Of a stretch of DNA of 64,000 nt, positions 23,790-36,600 are shown in pieces. Below the pieces are notes generated by a model. It saw only the letters and a program-made list of their open reading frames with translations, was not told the origin of the DNA and did no database searches. Position numbers and translations under genes: made by a program. Source of the stretch: Coturnix japonica (taxonomy: Eukaryota; Chordata; Aves; Galliformes; Phasianidae); contig NC_029528.1 of assembly GCF_001577835.2 (NCBI RefSeq), positions 1 to 64,000 of the forward strand. The letters run 5' to 3'. The first letter of the stretch is position 1. Every line of letters begins with the position of its first letter.

Positions 23790-24010
23790 TCCGATCTCCA
23801 CCAAGGAGCAATATCAAAGAGATGCTACCTTAGTGGTGGTCAACCCTTAAACGAAGTCTAGGAGAGGTGGAGTCAAGCTCCACCCCTTCCGGGAGCACAA
23901 CTGAATTACCCTCACCTGTGCTCCCACAGCTGACCCAACACTCATGTCAGCTGATTAATCAGAGGTTCAGCTGTGATTACCAGTTTCCCATACACAAATC
24001 TTTTATAAAC
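23790..24010 (+). repeat. Dispersed repeat, copy B (partner of 6290-6610)
   Basis: Same ordered blocks as copy A in opposite orientation: CCTTAGTGGTGGTCA at about 23827, AGGAGAGGTGGA at about 23860, TGTGCTCCCACAG at about 23919, AATCAGAGGTTCAG at about 23957 and GTTTCCCATACA at about 23984. A run of about 25 T residues (24032-24057) follows shortly after. Confidence 0.6.
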
Positions 24011-25404
24011 AATGTGTTAACTGCCCTCCTACTTTTTTTTTTTTTTTTTTTTTTTTTGCTTCTAGTGGCCTTTACTTCTCTACAATGTTTTAGAACCACT
24101 GAAGGGCCAACCAGACTACCCAGTCAATAACCTAAACAAAGTCCCACCGTTTTTTATGCGCTCCCTCTTATTTCACCTTACTTCTTTTTTTTTTTTAAAT
24201 TTTATAATCTACCTCCTTTATCTGGAGAATCAAACATCAAGCATTTTCACTTGCATTTTCAAGCAAGTATTTAAAAAAACAAACAAACAAACAAACAAAC
24301 AAAAAAAACCACAAGTCTTTGGGACCTTTGGTGCAGAAAGGACCCAAACTGATTCCAGATCTCCCAGAAGCAAAAAGAAGAGCACTGCCAAATTTCTTCT
24401 GCTTGCTAACACATTTTCTCCACTACAAAACTCCTGTAAAAGCCACTGAAGTGAGGGTGGGAAAAAAAAATTTTTAAAAATCACGTTTTCCAGTTTATGG
24501 AGCACAGGATCTGTTTCTGTGGCTTGCTTGAAGGACAGCTTGATTAGAGATTAGCACATTGGAGAATGAGAAGATGTGAAGGACTTTTGCTTGAGAAATT
24601 ACTTACTGGGAATAGAAGCTTCTGCTAATGAGGGAAACGTTGTTATCCTTAAAAAAATAAATAAATAAAAAAGAAAAAAGAAAAGGAAAAGGAAAGGAAA
24701 TGCAGAGCAGGTCAGCTTTGTTTTGTTTTACCAGTTTCGTTAAGGATAAAGCTGTAATCCAATGAAATTTGTCAAATCTAGGATAAGTTCTCAGGTTTCA
24801 GTGAGCGTTTCAGAACATCCATGCTGACACACTCCTTTTGTCAGGCTTCAAAGTTCACCCCAATCCATTATTTCACAAAATTAAGCATGCTTATAAAATC
24901 AGCAGCTTCTACTTTGGTTTTTGTATTGAGTAAAATCCCAAAGCATTTAAACTAAAGGGTTTACAGAGTACAGAAGTACATTAATAGACAGCATCTAAAG
25001 CTCCAGAAATACAGCATATTTATCCTCACGGAGTCGGGTCCATGACCCATTTTTGGTTGCATGCAACATTTAACTGCCTTTTTTTTTTATTCCAAGTTGT
25101 TTTTCATGCAGATCTTCAAAACATACATGTCTTTGCATATTTGCACTTGGCAATGGGACAGTCAGCTCCAGCTCAGTTCTGAGAACAAAAAAGCAGGTAA
25201 AACTATTTCCAAGTAGGGCTGCTTTGAGTTAGACTGGAAACTGTAGTAGCACCTTTGATTTGATATTCAAAAGTAAGCTGTACAGAAAGTTTGCATCTAT
25301 AATCTTTAATAGCATAAAGGATTTATTATAATAGACCAGTATAAGTCTTGCAGTTAGAGTCATTCTACCTACTGTGTGTTGTGTATGTACAGCACACAGA
25401 AGAG
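24011..25404. other. No gene seen; simple repeats
   Basis: Contains the T run at 24032-24057, (AAAC)n at about 24276-24300 and an A/G-rich run at about 24650-24700. Confidence 0.5.
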
Positions 25405-25409
25405 ATAAG

Positions 25410-25765
25410 AGGACTGATTGGCCTAGCTGCAGTTGACACAAAGGAGGCTGAGGTACTTAATGACATTACATCAGCCTCCACCTGTGAGCACTCCAGCCAC
25501 AACACCCAAGTACCCGCTGGTTTACAGAGGACACCGAGCTGTGTGGTGCAGTCAACACCCTGGAGGGAAGGGTTGCCATCCAGAGAGATCTGGACAGGCC
25601 TCAGAGCTGGGTCCTTGCAAATGCCACAGAGTTCAACAAGGCCAAACACAAGGTCCTGCATCTGGGCCAGGGCAATCCCAAACACAAATACAGGCTGGGC
25701 AGCGAGTGGATTGAGAGCAGCACTGTGGAGGATTTGGGGGGCACTGGTAGACAAAAAAAAACCTG
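25410..25765 (+). mobile_element. CR1 LINE fragment with internal deletion
   Basis: The first part (to about 25505) encodes TKEAEVLND, a CR1 ORF2 segment that normally lies well before the FADD box. It is joined directly to the later part from [16 protein letters not shown] through [14 protein letters not shown] to GSEWIESS. The sequence between is missing, and the copy stops before the 3' tail. It shares many changes with the copy at 46745. Confidence 0.85.
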
Positions 25766-27040
25766 CTGCAGAAACCTGATACTTTTGATTAACAAGTTGA
25801 TATCGTTTGAGGCAAGAATGGTTCATAATACAGTGTAGATACATTGGATGAAAACAGTACTGAAATTTTCTACTCAACTCAGTTGTCACTGTGCTAGTTC
25901 CTCTGGGGCTGGGGGACAGAAATTGTTAGCCTGCTTTTTGCCAGTCATCAGGAACAACCAGTATGCTGACAACAGCTGTGGCCACACATGTGTTTTACAC
26001 TTTTTCTCGCTTGATACAATCAGTGCTTTGGGGCAAATACTGTGTTAGGTACTTGCAGAGTACAAAGTTTACATAGGTATGTTCCTGTTGGTTATACCTC
26101 TGTGGTGTACTAAGCGCACAGTGGGCCGAGTCTACTGCCTATTATGTATGGGACTGCAGCAACAAGATAAAATTGCTTCTAGCAAATTCTACAAGTTGCT
26201 GAAGATGGAGGAGAAAGGAAAAAGGAGTAGCTGTTGTTTCCTTCATGATTTACCTTAATATTCTACCTCTGAATAATTACATATGCCATAAAACAAATCA
26301 AATGATTAACTTTAAAGCTCATTTTTAGATATTTTTCAGCAATGACTTCTACAGGTTAGCAATTATTATGTTTAAAACTCCTGTGTTTTGGAAACAACTT
26401 TCGGTTGTTGCAATGGAAATAGGTGTTAACTTTTTTCTTATTCCCGGGAATTTACATATTATGTAAATTTAAAGGTTTCTCCCTTTGTTCTTTTTTGTTA
26501 ACACAGAATTAAATGCAATGTGGCTCTTTCACAATCTGTTAACCTCCACATTTGCATTTCCCAAGACTTAATTTAAGCCATTCAATTTTTATTTTTAAAC
26601 AGTTCCTGAACAGAAGCTTTTTCACATTGCATTCAATAACATATTAAGCACTTTAAAAAATAAATGCCACAGACAATTTAGCTAGCTCTCCATCCATAGT
26701 TCTCAACAGGTTATTGCTTCTAATTGCATATTATTTACTTTTTATTTCCCAAGATTAACCTGTGCTGAAGACTCCAAAAGAAAACACATCTTTCCTTCAA
26801 GGAAAATCTGGAAGCAAAAAAATCAGCATCTAAGCCTAGAGTAAGTTAAAAACCATTATCTCTGGATAAACAAGTCTTACAGATATGAGACTAGAGGTAG
26901 ACCTACTTACAGACTGACTTCAGCTTGTAAAGAAGAAGAAAAGTGTGACTGTAATACAGTTAAAATACATATTACCAAGTGCAAGAACTTCTCACCCAAG
27001 ACTGAAACAGCCCAATCCTGGATTGTATGCATGGTGATAC
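25766..27040. other. No gene seen
   Basis: AT-rich intergenic DNA. A near-perfect palindrome around 26450-26472 (AATTTACATA/TATGTAAATT) could form a hairpin. Confidence 0.45.
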
Positions 27041-27044
27041 TCAA

Positions 27045-27152
27045 GCTTCACCTGATGCCTACTTGTGTAAGCTCCTGTAGGGTACCTTCTATAGCAGAAG
27101 GGTTGGACTTGATCTCTTGAGGTCCCTTAAAATCCTGTGATTCTGTATCATT
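27045..27152 (+). mobile_element. CR1 LINE 3' tail fragment
   Basis: Contains GGGTTGGACTTGATCTCTTG followed by AGGTCCCTTAAAATCCTGTG and GATTCTGT, the CR1 3' terminus. Only about 100 bp remain. Confidence 0.8.
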
Positions 27153-28995
27153 ATCTTAATCCCGAGTTCAGTTAAACTGTCCTATTACTGAATGCTGAAC
27201 AAGAACTCTAGAATTAACCTAAGTGAAAGAGGGAGCTCATTGCTGTTTTCTGATTAATATGCCAGAAGGTGTGTGTGACATTTCTATGGAATGCCTCTGT
27301 GCTTTTGGGACTTGATGATTCAGTGCAGAGCTGCCTGGAATTTCTACAAAACTTCAGCCCTTCTCACTTCTCAAAATGGTTTCCTATTACCAGCCTGTCA
27401 AGTTAAACTAAAAATAATTATTTTGTCTGCAATAGTAAGGGGAAGATTAACATTTCACAGCACAGTGTGTGCTGTGCAGCTTACTAGAAAGCAGCAACTA
27501 TGTTTTCAAAGAGCAGCATGAAATGTTCCTTCTGTTTTTTTTCCTGGAGGAAAAAAAAAAAAAAAGTTTCAGTTGCAAACTTAACAAAGTAAATGGTTTT
27601 TAATGGAAAAGACCAACTTCCATATGAAACACTTCACTGGACCTCTCAGAGTCCAGAAACTGTCACTACCTGCCTAAAGATAGGTGGATGCTGATCTCTA
27701 TTCTGTGCAGGTGCCATTCTGCTACACGTCATCCTTAACTTAGCAGCAAAACAGAATGAGGACAAAGACAAAATAAACTGTGTGATCTACAGGTAAACAG
27801 CAGTGAAAGACTTTACTAATATTCTTCCTATATGAAATTCTTTTGAAGCAGGAGATAGAAATGCAATTACAAAAGCAACAGGGGTAGGTCGGAACTGAAA
27901 TTGTTTGCTTTTACTGAATGCAGGAGAAAACAAATGGACAAAATGTAATGCATAGAAGAGACCAGGAGTACCTTCACAGACATTGAAAAAGACATGATAC
28001 TGCTGACTCCTAAAGTTCAGTCACAGAATAAGCACCTACCGCATTAAAGAAAATGCCTGGGGATACCAGTGTAAGTGCATTGTCTGCATATTTAATACAA
28101 CATCAAATTTCATACTTTAAGATCCCTTAAAGGCTATTTCAGAGGGAAAGTTACAGATCATTACTTAAGTTTTTAGAGAGTTTTTAATTATACTCAATTA
28201 TATCTTGGAAAATTAAAAATCTGGATATCACCCTTTCATTGATAAAGATCTACAAACACAATAGGTTGTAAAGGTGCTAGCTTTTAAGTATTCTACTCAG
28301 TTTGTTGTGGAGTAACTAGTGAATCTTAAATCCACTAAAAAATGCAAGTTGAGGTGCAGTGTAAAAGCTATTGGATACAGATATGAAAAACAAAGGATTC
28401 TACTATATATGTAACACTTAAATTCCTTTTGATTTCAGGAATGCAGGATTGTATCAGAAAGCTGAAGGGAAACTGCAATAAGAATTGAATTTAAAAAAAA
28501 AAAAAAAGTGAGGCTGCAGAGCAGAAGGGGAAAAAAAAGGTTGAAAGTACTATTCTAAGTAGAAATAACACCTTAAACGACCTGAAAAGAACACTAGGAA
28601 ACAAGATACAGAGAGCAGTAAGAAACTGCCAAATTCATATTTGGGATGCTCACAAAAGCAGCAAAAGATTACTGTATGCAGTTTTTTCTTCCTATAATCT
28701 CACACACAAGAAAAAAGGTCATTCCACTTTCAAAGAGTCCATGCTTGTTGATAAACACTTCTAAACACACACACACACACAAAAAAAAAAAAAGGGAGTC
28801 ACACAGTGCATGATGTTCAGTCAAGAATATTTTCTGCAAGAACTTTTAAAGGACCATGTATTTAAGGTTTAGTACAATATCCCCAGTGCAGTCTAACCTG
28901 TGTATTCAGTGACATCTTTCTTCTCTGAAAAGTTCTAAATAGAACTTTTAGTTCAGGATTTTCCAGATGTCATAGTTTCTGTCTATGCTTAACAT
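27153..28995. other. No gene seen
   Basis: AT-rich intergenic DNA with A runs at 27548-27565 and 28494-28507 and a (CA)n run at about 28767-28782. Confidence 0.45.
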
Positions 28996-28997
28996 CT

Positions 28998-30066
28998 TCA
29001 AGTTCACAGACTCAGAGAACCACAGAAGTTGGAAGGGACCACAATAAACCTTTGAGTTCAGCATCCCTGCTAAAGCAGGTTCTCCACAATAGGTTGCACA
29101 GGTCAGCACACAGACAGGTTTTGAGTATCTCCATAGAAAGAGACTCCACCACCTCTCTAAGCAACCATACTGGTGCTCCATCACCCAGACTGTGAAGAAA
29201 TTCTTCTGCATGTAGGTATGGAACTTCCTATGTTCAAGTTTTAGGCCATTGTTCCTTGTCCTAGTGCTGCACACTGTGGAGAAGAGCCTGGGTTCATACA
29301 TTTGCCTCCCACCTCCCTTTAGAGTTACAAACATTAATCAGATATCCCCTCACTCTTCTTTTCCACCGTCTGAACAGACCCAGATTACTCATCCTTTCCT
29401 GATATAGGAGATGTTCCACAGGCCCTTTATAATTCTTCTTTGCCCTTTGCTGGACTCATTCTAGGAAATCAGAGTTATTTGTTTGTTTGTTTAAACACGG
29501 GACATAGTGTTCTAAATGTGGCCTCAACCAGGCAAGGCAGAGATGGGAGGATAGCCTCCCTCACCCTGCTGGCCAGGCTTTTTTAAAATGTACCCTAGGA
29601 TATCATTGAATTTCTTGGCAGCCAGGGCGCGCTGCTGGCTTGTGGCCAACCTGTTTTCCACCCGGATATCCAAGTCCTTCCCTGCAAAGCTCTCCTCCAG
29701 TAGGTTATCCTCTAACCTGTACTGAGATGCATGTGGTTACTCCTTCACAGGTGCAAGTCTCTGCACTTGCTCCAGTTAAATGTCATCAGGTTCCTCTCTC
29801 TCCAGCTCTCCAGTCTGTCCAGGTCTTGTTGGGTGGTAGCACAGCCTTCTGGTGCGTCAGCCCCACCTCCCTGCTTTGTATCACCAGCAAACTTGTCGAG
29901 TGTGGACACTATCCATCCCTTCATCCAGATTGCCATTGGAGATGTTGAACAAAACCATCCCTGGCATTGACCCTGGGAATACTGCTAGTTACAGGTCTCC
30001 AACCAGACGCTGCACCTGTGATGACAACCTTATGCCAGTCAGACAGTTCACAAACCACTGAGTTAC
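28998..30066 (-). mobile_element. CR1 LINE, C-terminal ORF2 and tail
   Basis: On the minus strand the 3' tail starts near 29000 (CCCTTCCAACTTCTGTGG..). Coding remnants include FAGDTKQGGGADAPEG (changed FADD box), [12 protein letters not shown] and FNWSKCRDLHL at about 29745-29936, with the C-terminal EHRKFHTYMQKNFFTVWVMEH at about 29200-29260. Multiple frame breaks show that it is inactive. Confidence 0.9.
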
Positions 30067-33000
30067 TTTAGAGTGGATGTTTTCATCTACCACAGATATG
30101 TACGCCTGTGTACAACATGTACCTGTGTGCGATGACTTTGCTCACCCAGTGTACTTTTCTCTTAGTTATTTGCTTGGTTGCACCTCTGCTAATTATTACC
30201 AATTAGACTCCTCTTTCTCCACTTCCGGTTTCTGCTCTTTTGCTGCATGGAAATTTACCGTAATACCAGCGTATGAGTTAGCTCACTTTCTGAAAGTAAT
30301 CTGAATTGCTTTAGCAGGACTATCTCCTGCTTCACTTCTAGAACATAGATTTAATTAAGCCTGTAGAAATCAATTAAAGTTATGTGTGGTACTTTTATTT
30401 TTTTCCTTCTGTAAGCTGAATACTGGTAGCTTTTGCAGTGTTCTACTGTGATGGTGGCAGAATCTCCATGGCAACAGCACGTTTGCATTCCTACAGACAT
30501 CGTATTGTGCCCATACACTCTATCTGAAAAAGCTTTTTTTTATATATATATAAATATAATCACAGCTATTTAGTTTATGTGCTGAAGGATTTATTCTCAT
30601 TAAGATAATAAAATTGTAACTAAAAAGCTTTGCTTATTTGCTTCACATTTTCACTGTTCCATCTTTATTGGGGTTTAGAATGACAATATTTCTTTGATGC
30701 TAAGTAATTGGAAGCTTTTACCTTCTTCCCCTGTAATTCACTAGTGCACAAACATGTATAAGAGCCGTCTGGACTGTTTAAACAAACTTTCTCTGAAATA
30801 ATCCTTTGTTTCTTCTGATGAATCTCTGATTCTTTTCTCCAGATGTACCATTTCAAGAAGGCCTTCACTCACTTAACATCATCCAAGAAAATATTCTCAT
30901 GAAGTACACACAAGCAAAACAGATTAGAAAAAAAAAGCAGCCAAAGGGTGAGGTACAATTACATGAAATACAAAAATTCACATGACGCATATACATTTTG
31001 AGACTGAAATCAGAACATCATGGATACCATTTTACCCTAAATTCCACCACTTCTAGCAACTGGACTGAGACTTTAAAACAAAGCTACCTTATCTTTTCCT
31101 TTATCATCATCTGTAGCATGACCCAGTAGAAAGCAGTCCTGGCTTCACATGTCAAATCCAGGACAGAAGCACAGAGACATTACATTCAAGTCACTTCATT
31201 GGTTGGTAGCCTCATTTTCATTTTGATCTCCTATGTGGCTAAATGACATCTGTAATTAGAAAAAACAGCTCCAATATTTTCTAGATATTTCAAGAACACA
31301 GATTATTTCCCTTTCCAAAGAGCAGAAAAACAGCTCAGGATAGGCTTAATTTTAGCTAAGGATTTCAACTCAAATCAAACACAGAGATTCAGCCAGTTCA
31401 TTACTGCAGTTACTAAGTTCAGACACAAGCTACAGTCCTTTAGCTCAAGAACTCAGTACTATTCAAAACACAAAGCAGAAAGATGCCAAGAGAACCCTGC
31501 AAATTGAATGCATTTCGTATAAGATTCACTATAACTGCTTGCCCTGATTATCCATTTTACTGACTAGCAGCGCTGACAAAGAACCAACCATTGATGTCTA
31601 CCACTGAAAGTTATTCCCGTGGCCTTTCCCATTCCCTTCCCACCCTCGTTAATTTCACATACCTTCTCTACCTATTTGTTAGTAACACGGGCATCTCAGT
31701 AAATTTGCTGAGTTCTTGCTACCTGTTCCGTGGGATGGCAGATTTTTTCACCAGTCTTACACAGGTAAATATTCTAGCTATGTAGCACTGACTAATAAAT
31801 CATGTCTCTGCATATGACATTCACCTCTCTCCAGCTCTGCATATATAAATCCTTTTATTCCTCTATATGCCCTCCTCCCCAAGACGTTATTTGTAGTTGC
31901 AGCTGAGATGGGTCTCTCAGACATCTCAGTAATAGTACATGATCTTACCATGATCCATACTCACACAAGCAAAAAGTCCAAAAAACTTTGTGGATTCAAA
32001 ACACAATTACATATACAAGCCCTCATTTAACAGTTAGAAATTGGAAACAACCTAATTATCAAATGGCAGCATCTAAACGAGGAAACAAGCCAGATTCTTT
32101 AGATTTGCCTTGATTGGCAGAAATAGCAGGGCTTTGTATTAATTTTCATATCTTCATTCAACAACAGAGGGGAAAAGATAGAAAACTAAACACAAATGAA
32201 GGACAAAGAGAAATTAAAACTATTTAAGATAATGCTTTGAGAAACTAACAAAACATTAGCCTTTTAAAGAAAAATACTCAGGCATAGAAGGAGGAACTTG
32301 GGTGAAAAAGGGGAGAGGAGGGCAAGGAAAAAAATAGGAAATATATAAGCTCAATAGCAAAGAGCAGAAGGGCCTACAATTATCTGTAAAATTTTTCTAA
32401 CGACAGATGGAATTTTCAGTTTAAGTTATCCAAAACATTTAACTGACAAAATAAATTAGAAGTGGAAAGAGAGTAAATCACTTCTAGAACCTTGTCCTCT
32501 TCCAGTAAATCAAATAAATAACTTAGTCTCTTTCAAAGCAACATTTATTGACCAATGCCACCTTATACTTCTGCTTGAAACACCACTTAGAAAAGAGACT
32601 CATTTAAAACACGAGCAATATGTAATATTCAAAATTTAGTCTTAGATGATGCCTCTGTCTTGTCTGCTTGTCCACCTCCAGCAAATGAATACAGCTTGAA
32701 CAGTGTCACAAAGACTCTTTAACCCTAGCAGAAAGGCTGTATTCACAGATTCATGATTCTTATTGCCAGGGAGGAGGACCTGATCAGGAAAACTGCTTAG
32801 AAAAGTATAGCTAATTGAATTAAGATTTAGTTAGTACCTTCTTGAATGAAAGCATATCCTCTCTCTCATACACACACACAAAGTACAGTACTCTTGGAGA
32901 GAAAATGACAGAAAACAAGTCATTTGGAACAGGACGGGAAAAAAGAGCAAAAGAGTAAGATATTAAAGTGATTATATACAATTATCTTCCTTGAAAGAGC

Positions 33001-33070
33001 CTGGGTATGAAAGCAAGTATAACACAAGACCCTGATTGCCTTAGGGTTTTGATATTTAATAGAACAATTG
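30067..33070. other. Gene-free intergenic DNA
   Basis: About 3 kb with no exon recognised. A (TA)n run lies at about 30540-30556. Confidence 0.5.
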
Positions 33071-33071
33071 T

Positions 33072-33165
33072 AGAATCCAGCAATGGCTTGACTTGGAAGA
33101 CACTGAAAGACCATCTAGTTCCAACCCTCCTGCCATCATTACTTTGCAGCAATGGACCAAATATT
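33072..33165 (-). mobile_element. Short CR1 3' fragment
   Basis: The minus strand has GGCAGGAGGGTTGGAACTAG and ATGGTCTTTCAGTGTCTTCC, a worn CR1 tail. Confidence 0.6.
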
Positions 33166-36065
33166 TTATGACTCTGCAAATAAATAAATAAATAAAATCT
33201 AGAGAAATAATTAAAAAAACCCAAAAACTCTGTCATAAAAACAAATCAAAACAGCAACCCAGTCCTTAAACACCACAATGCTTTAGAGCACGAGTAAAAA
33301 GATAACAGCATCAGGAAGTAGCTTTCCCAAGATGTGTGTTAATTCCTCACACAGAGTGAGCAGCAGCAGAGAGAAGACTGGGCTATCTGAACCAATTTTT
33401 TTTTTTCTCCCCAACCATTTTCTGACTTAATGGCCTGAGAGCACCTCAGTGACTCCACTGATGAGCTGGTGCAACTCTGTGGCAAATCCAAGTCCAGTCA
33501 GAACAGACAGCTTTTTCAAAAGTTAGCTTCTAAGTGAAGCATCACTTCTATTCAATTAAAGACATTCCCGGTATTTATGGGTGATAATAGCAATACCGTA
33601 ATTTCCATTCAGTTTTCAAACAAAGGCCTAGGAAAAAAAGAGTAAGCTTGAATTCCTCAGTATGGCTCTGACCAAACTCGTATCCGGCATATTTCCCTTT
33701 AAAAAGGCTGAATGCTGGCAGTACAGAGATTTTACATTATGGTAGCAGAGAGCCATTTGCTACATACAAGATTTAGCTGTGAGAGCCCACTTCCACCTCC
33801 TTTAATATTTAGTTACTGTAAATATCATTCTTAAAAATCATTATTCCTTCTTAGAATGGCTTATAATGTCTCCTGGGGTCTCAACTGCTTCAGAGCAGCC
33901 AAAACTTAGCACTGATCTGAAAGTGCTGTGTTGTTTAACTCTTTGATCTCATGATGGAAAAGTGGAACAGAAACATATCAAACCTACGTTACACATCTAA
34001 CAACAGTCTCTTTCTCTCTTCTAAACTATTCTCCTTCCTACAGCAACTTCCTGATATGTCCTTCACCTGTCGTGAATTTAAGTTCCTATCTATGACGTAG
34101 CAGATAAGGGAACTTTTCTTTCTCAAAATCACAAAGATTGCATGTAGTTTCGCTCTGTGCCTACTAAAATTCTGATGTATTTTGAGGTTGAAATCTATTC
34201 ATGCAGTTTAAACGCAGTTAAAACAAAGTCATTGTATTTCCTGAAATACTTGTGCTGTTAATAAGCTTGTTGACTGAAAACGAAACAAACATACAAGAAA
34301 CCTTAACATCAGTTTTTCAGTGCTATCTCTCTGTTGCCATGGTCACAAATTACCATAGAAACTATTAGTCTCATCTGTATTTTTAGATTAAACTTACTTT
34401 ACTTTCACAAAACATCCATTCAATTGATAGAAATGGCCAATTCTGACCAGAACATACTACAAAATTCAAACCTTACATTGGAGTGACACTGCTGAGACAC
34501 AAAGACACAACAAAATGGTTCAATTTCAGGAGAAACAAAAAGTTGCAAACACTACTGCTTACAGAGCTCCCTCATGAGCTGGAAAACAGGTTGAATGGAC
34601 AGTTAAAAGATCTGAGGACAGTTACTGTCTAATACTGTTGTATCCATAAGCTTGACTAGAAAATATTTAAATTAAAAAAGATCAGCAAGTTTAAGCAGCC
34701 TTTTTAGATAGGAGATACCTGCAGCATTGCTTTGGATTTGTCTGCTAAACCCCTTCTTTTTTTTTTTTTTTAAATTAATTAATTAATTTATTTTTAAGGC
34801 CGATTTTACTTATTTATGCCGTCTCGTTCTAAGCAGGAAGTTCACTCACAAAATGCTCGACCAGTCACACTCAAGCTATTTTCAGGCAGGTCGTTGCTCT
34901 CTCGCGCTGAGATTTTATGCTGCATCGCGCCCTCTGGTGGACAAACAAATTCACAACCCTGTGGATTAAATACCGTTAGATCAGCACTACGCTAATGGAA
35001 ACTATATCACGAAGATGTTATATCAGAAACAAGCATTACTACGTAGTCTTCAACTTGTGCACTTCCAGGAAGGTCTTTCAGCGACCTTTTTCCCGGCTTC
35101 ATCTCAGCTTTTTCATTTTCTCTCTGGACTCTCATTCAAACAATTCTAACTCATACATTGCTCAGCACACCTGAATTTAGATGCAAACTTGGGGTCAGAT
35201 GTCAAAATAAAAGTTTGGTCTACCTGTGCCATCCACAACATTACAGAAATAATATGAACGGGAAAGTCAGAAGGGAGGAGTCCATTAATGCACTGATTTT
35301 GATGGCAGACGTTGCCATGAATACAAAATAAGGTTTCAGGATCTGTGTTGTTTAATTAAAGAAAGTCACCAAAAGAAATTCAGCTTGCTTTCTTGTTACT
35401 AAGTCACCAAGCATTACTTAAGATAAAAAGCTTAGTTTCTGTGTGAAAACACCACCTAACCTCTAAAATCTGGAACTATGTGATGGCACAGATAATCCAA
35501 CAACAAGATACATATATGACTGAGTGCCAATTTCCCCGTTTATTAATTGAATCCTGCTACTCCTTAACATTTTATTGATTGTAAACAAACTTAATTCTCT
35601 ATTTTAAATCCTTACTGCATATTTTTGTCATCATCCCTCAAGATAACCTGCCGCAGTTCTCCTAGTTGCATCTTCACACAACCACTTTCCTGACTTTGTA
35701 ATTTTCCAACAAAATCTTCTCTTTCGATACTTTATATGTCCACTAAGACATAGTGACCAATAGTAACTCAAGATTGCAATTAAGGCTCGACAGGAGAGCA
35801 TCCTGGGTGCAGACCTGTGTTCTGAGTAGAAGTTTGCCTTACAACACTTTATGCAGCACTGTCTGCACTCTGGCTCCTGAAAGCTCTAAGGACCAGTTGG
35901 AATCAACAAGTAAATAACGCAAAACATTCTCTCAAATGAATCCTCCTGGGTCTCTTTTTGGCAAGGTTCCTCTGATACTCCATACAGTTTAGTCTGGCTT
36001 TGACAGAATTAATTTTTGAAAATTTGGTCAAACCCTCCTGCACTCTAGTGGAAAATGCTCTTTGA
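33166..36065. other. Gene-free intergenic DNA
   Basis: Contains (AAAT)n at about 33177-33197 and a T run followed by (TTAA)n at about 34756-34795. No coding feature was seen. Confidence 0.5.
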
Positions 36066-36074
36066 TAGACACAC

Positions 36075-36600
36075 AGAATGAAAGTATATTGCGAGCTGGG
36101 TGGGACCCACAAGTTGAGTCTAACTTCTGGCTCCACACAGGACCACCCCCCCAAAAAAAATCAAACACTACATCTGAGCATTGTCCCAGCACTTCTTGAT
36201 CTCCAGTAGCCTGGGGCCATGACTATTGCCCTGAGGACCTCGTTCCATACCCACCACCCTCAGGTGCACAACTCTTCCCAAACATCCAGCCCGACACATC
36301 CCTGACAAAGCTCCATACTGTTCCCTCAAGTCCTGTCCCTGTCACCACAGATCAGAGCTCAGCACTGCCCCTCTCCACTCCCTGTGAGAAACTGTAGGCC
36401 ACTGGGAGGCCTCCCCTCAGTCTGCCCTCATTCTCCCTTGTGCCAGGCTGAGCAAACAAAATCAGCTTGTCCACTCCTTATGCATCTTGCCCTCTAGACC
36501 CTTACATTATGGCCATTTTGTCTGCCAGGGCACACTGCTGACTCATGTTCAACTTGCTGTCAACCAGAACCCTCAGATTCCTTAAGACAGGCAGTCGAGT
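36075..36600 (-). mobile_element. CR1 LINE fragment, diverged
   Basis: The minus strand shows CR1-like order: a tail with CCAGAAGTTAGACTC near 36130, and upstream blocks with ACAGGGACAGGACTTGAGGG and the CAGCCTGGCACAAGGGAG type (36290-36450). It is much more diverged than the copies at 16300 and 46745. Confidence 0.65.

Noticed and set aside
25047-25056. CCATTTTTGG, a perfect CArG box in the intergenic region
   Set aside because: A single AT-rich match in AT-rich DNA is expected by chance, and no other factor sites were seen beside it.
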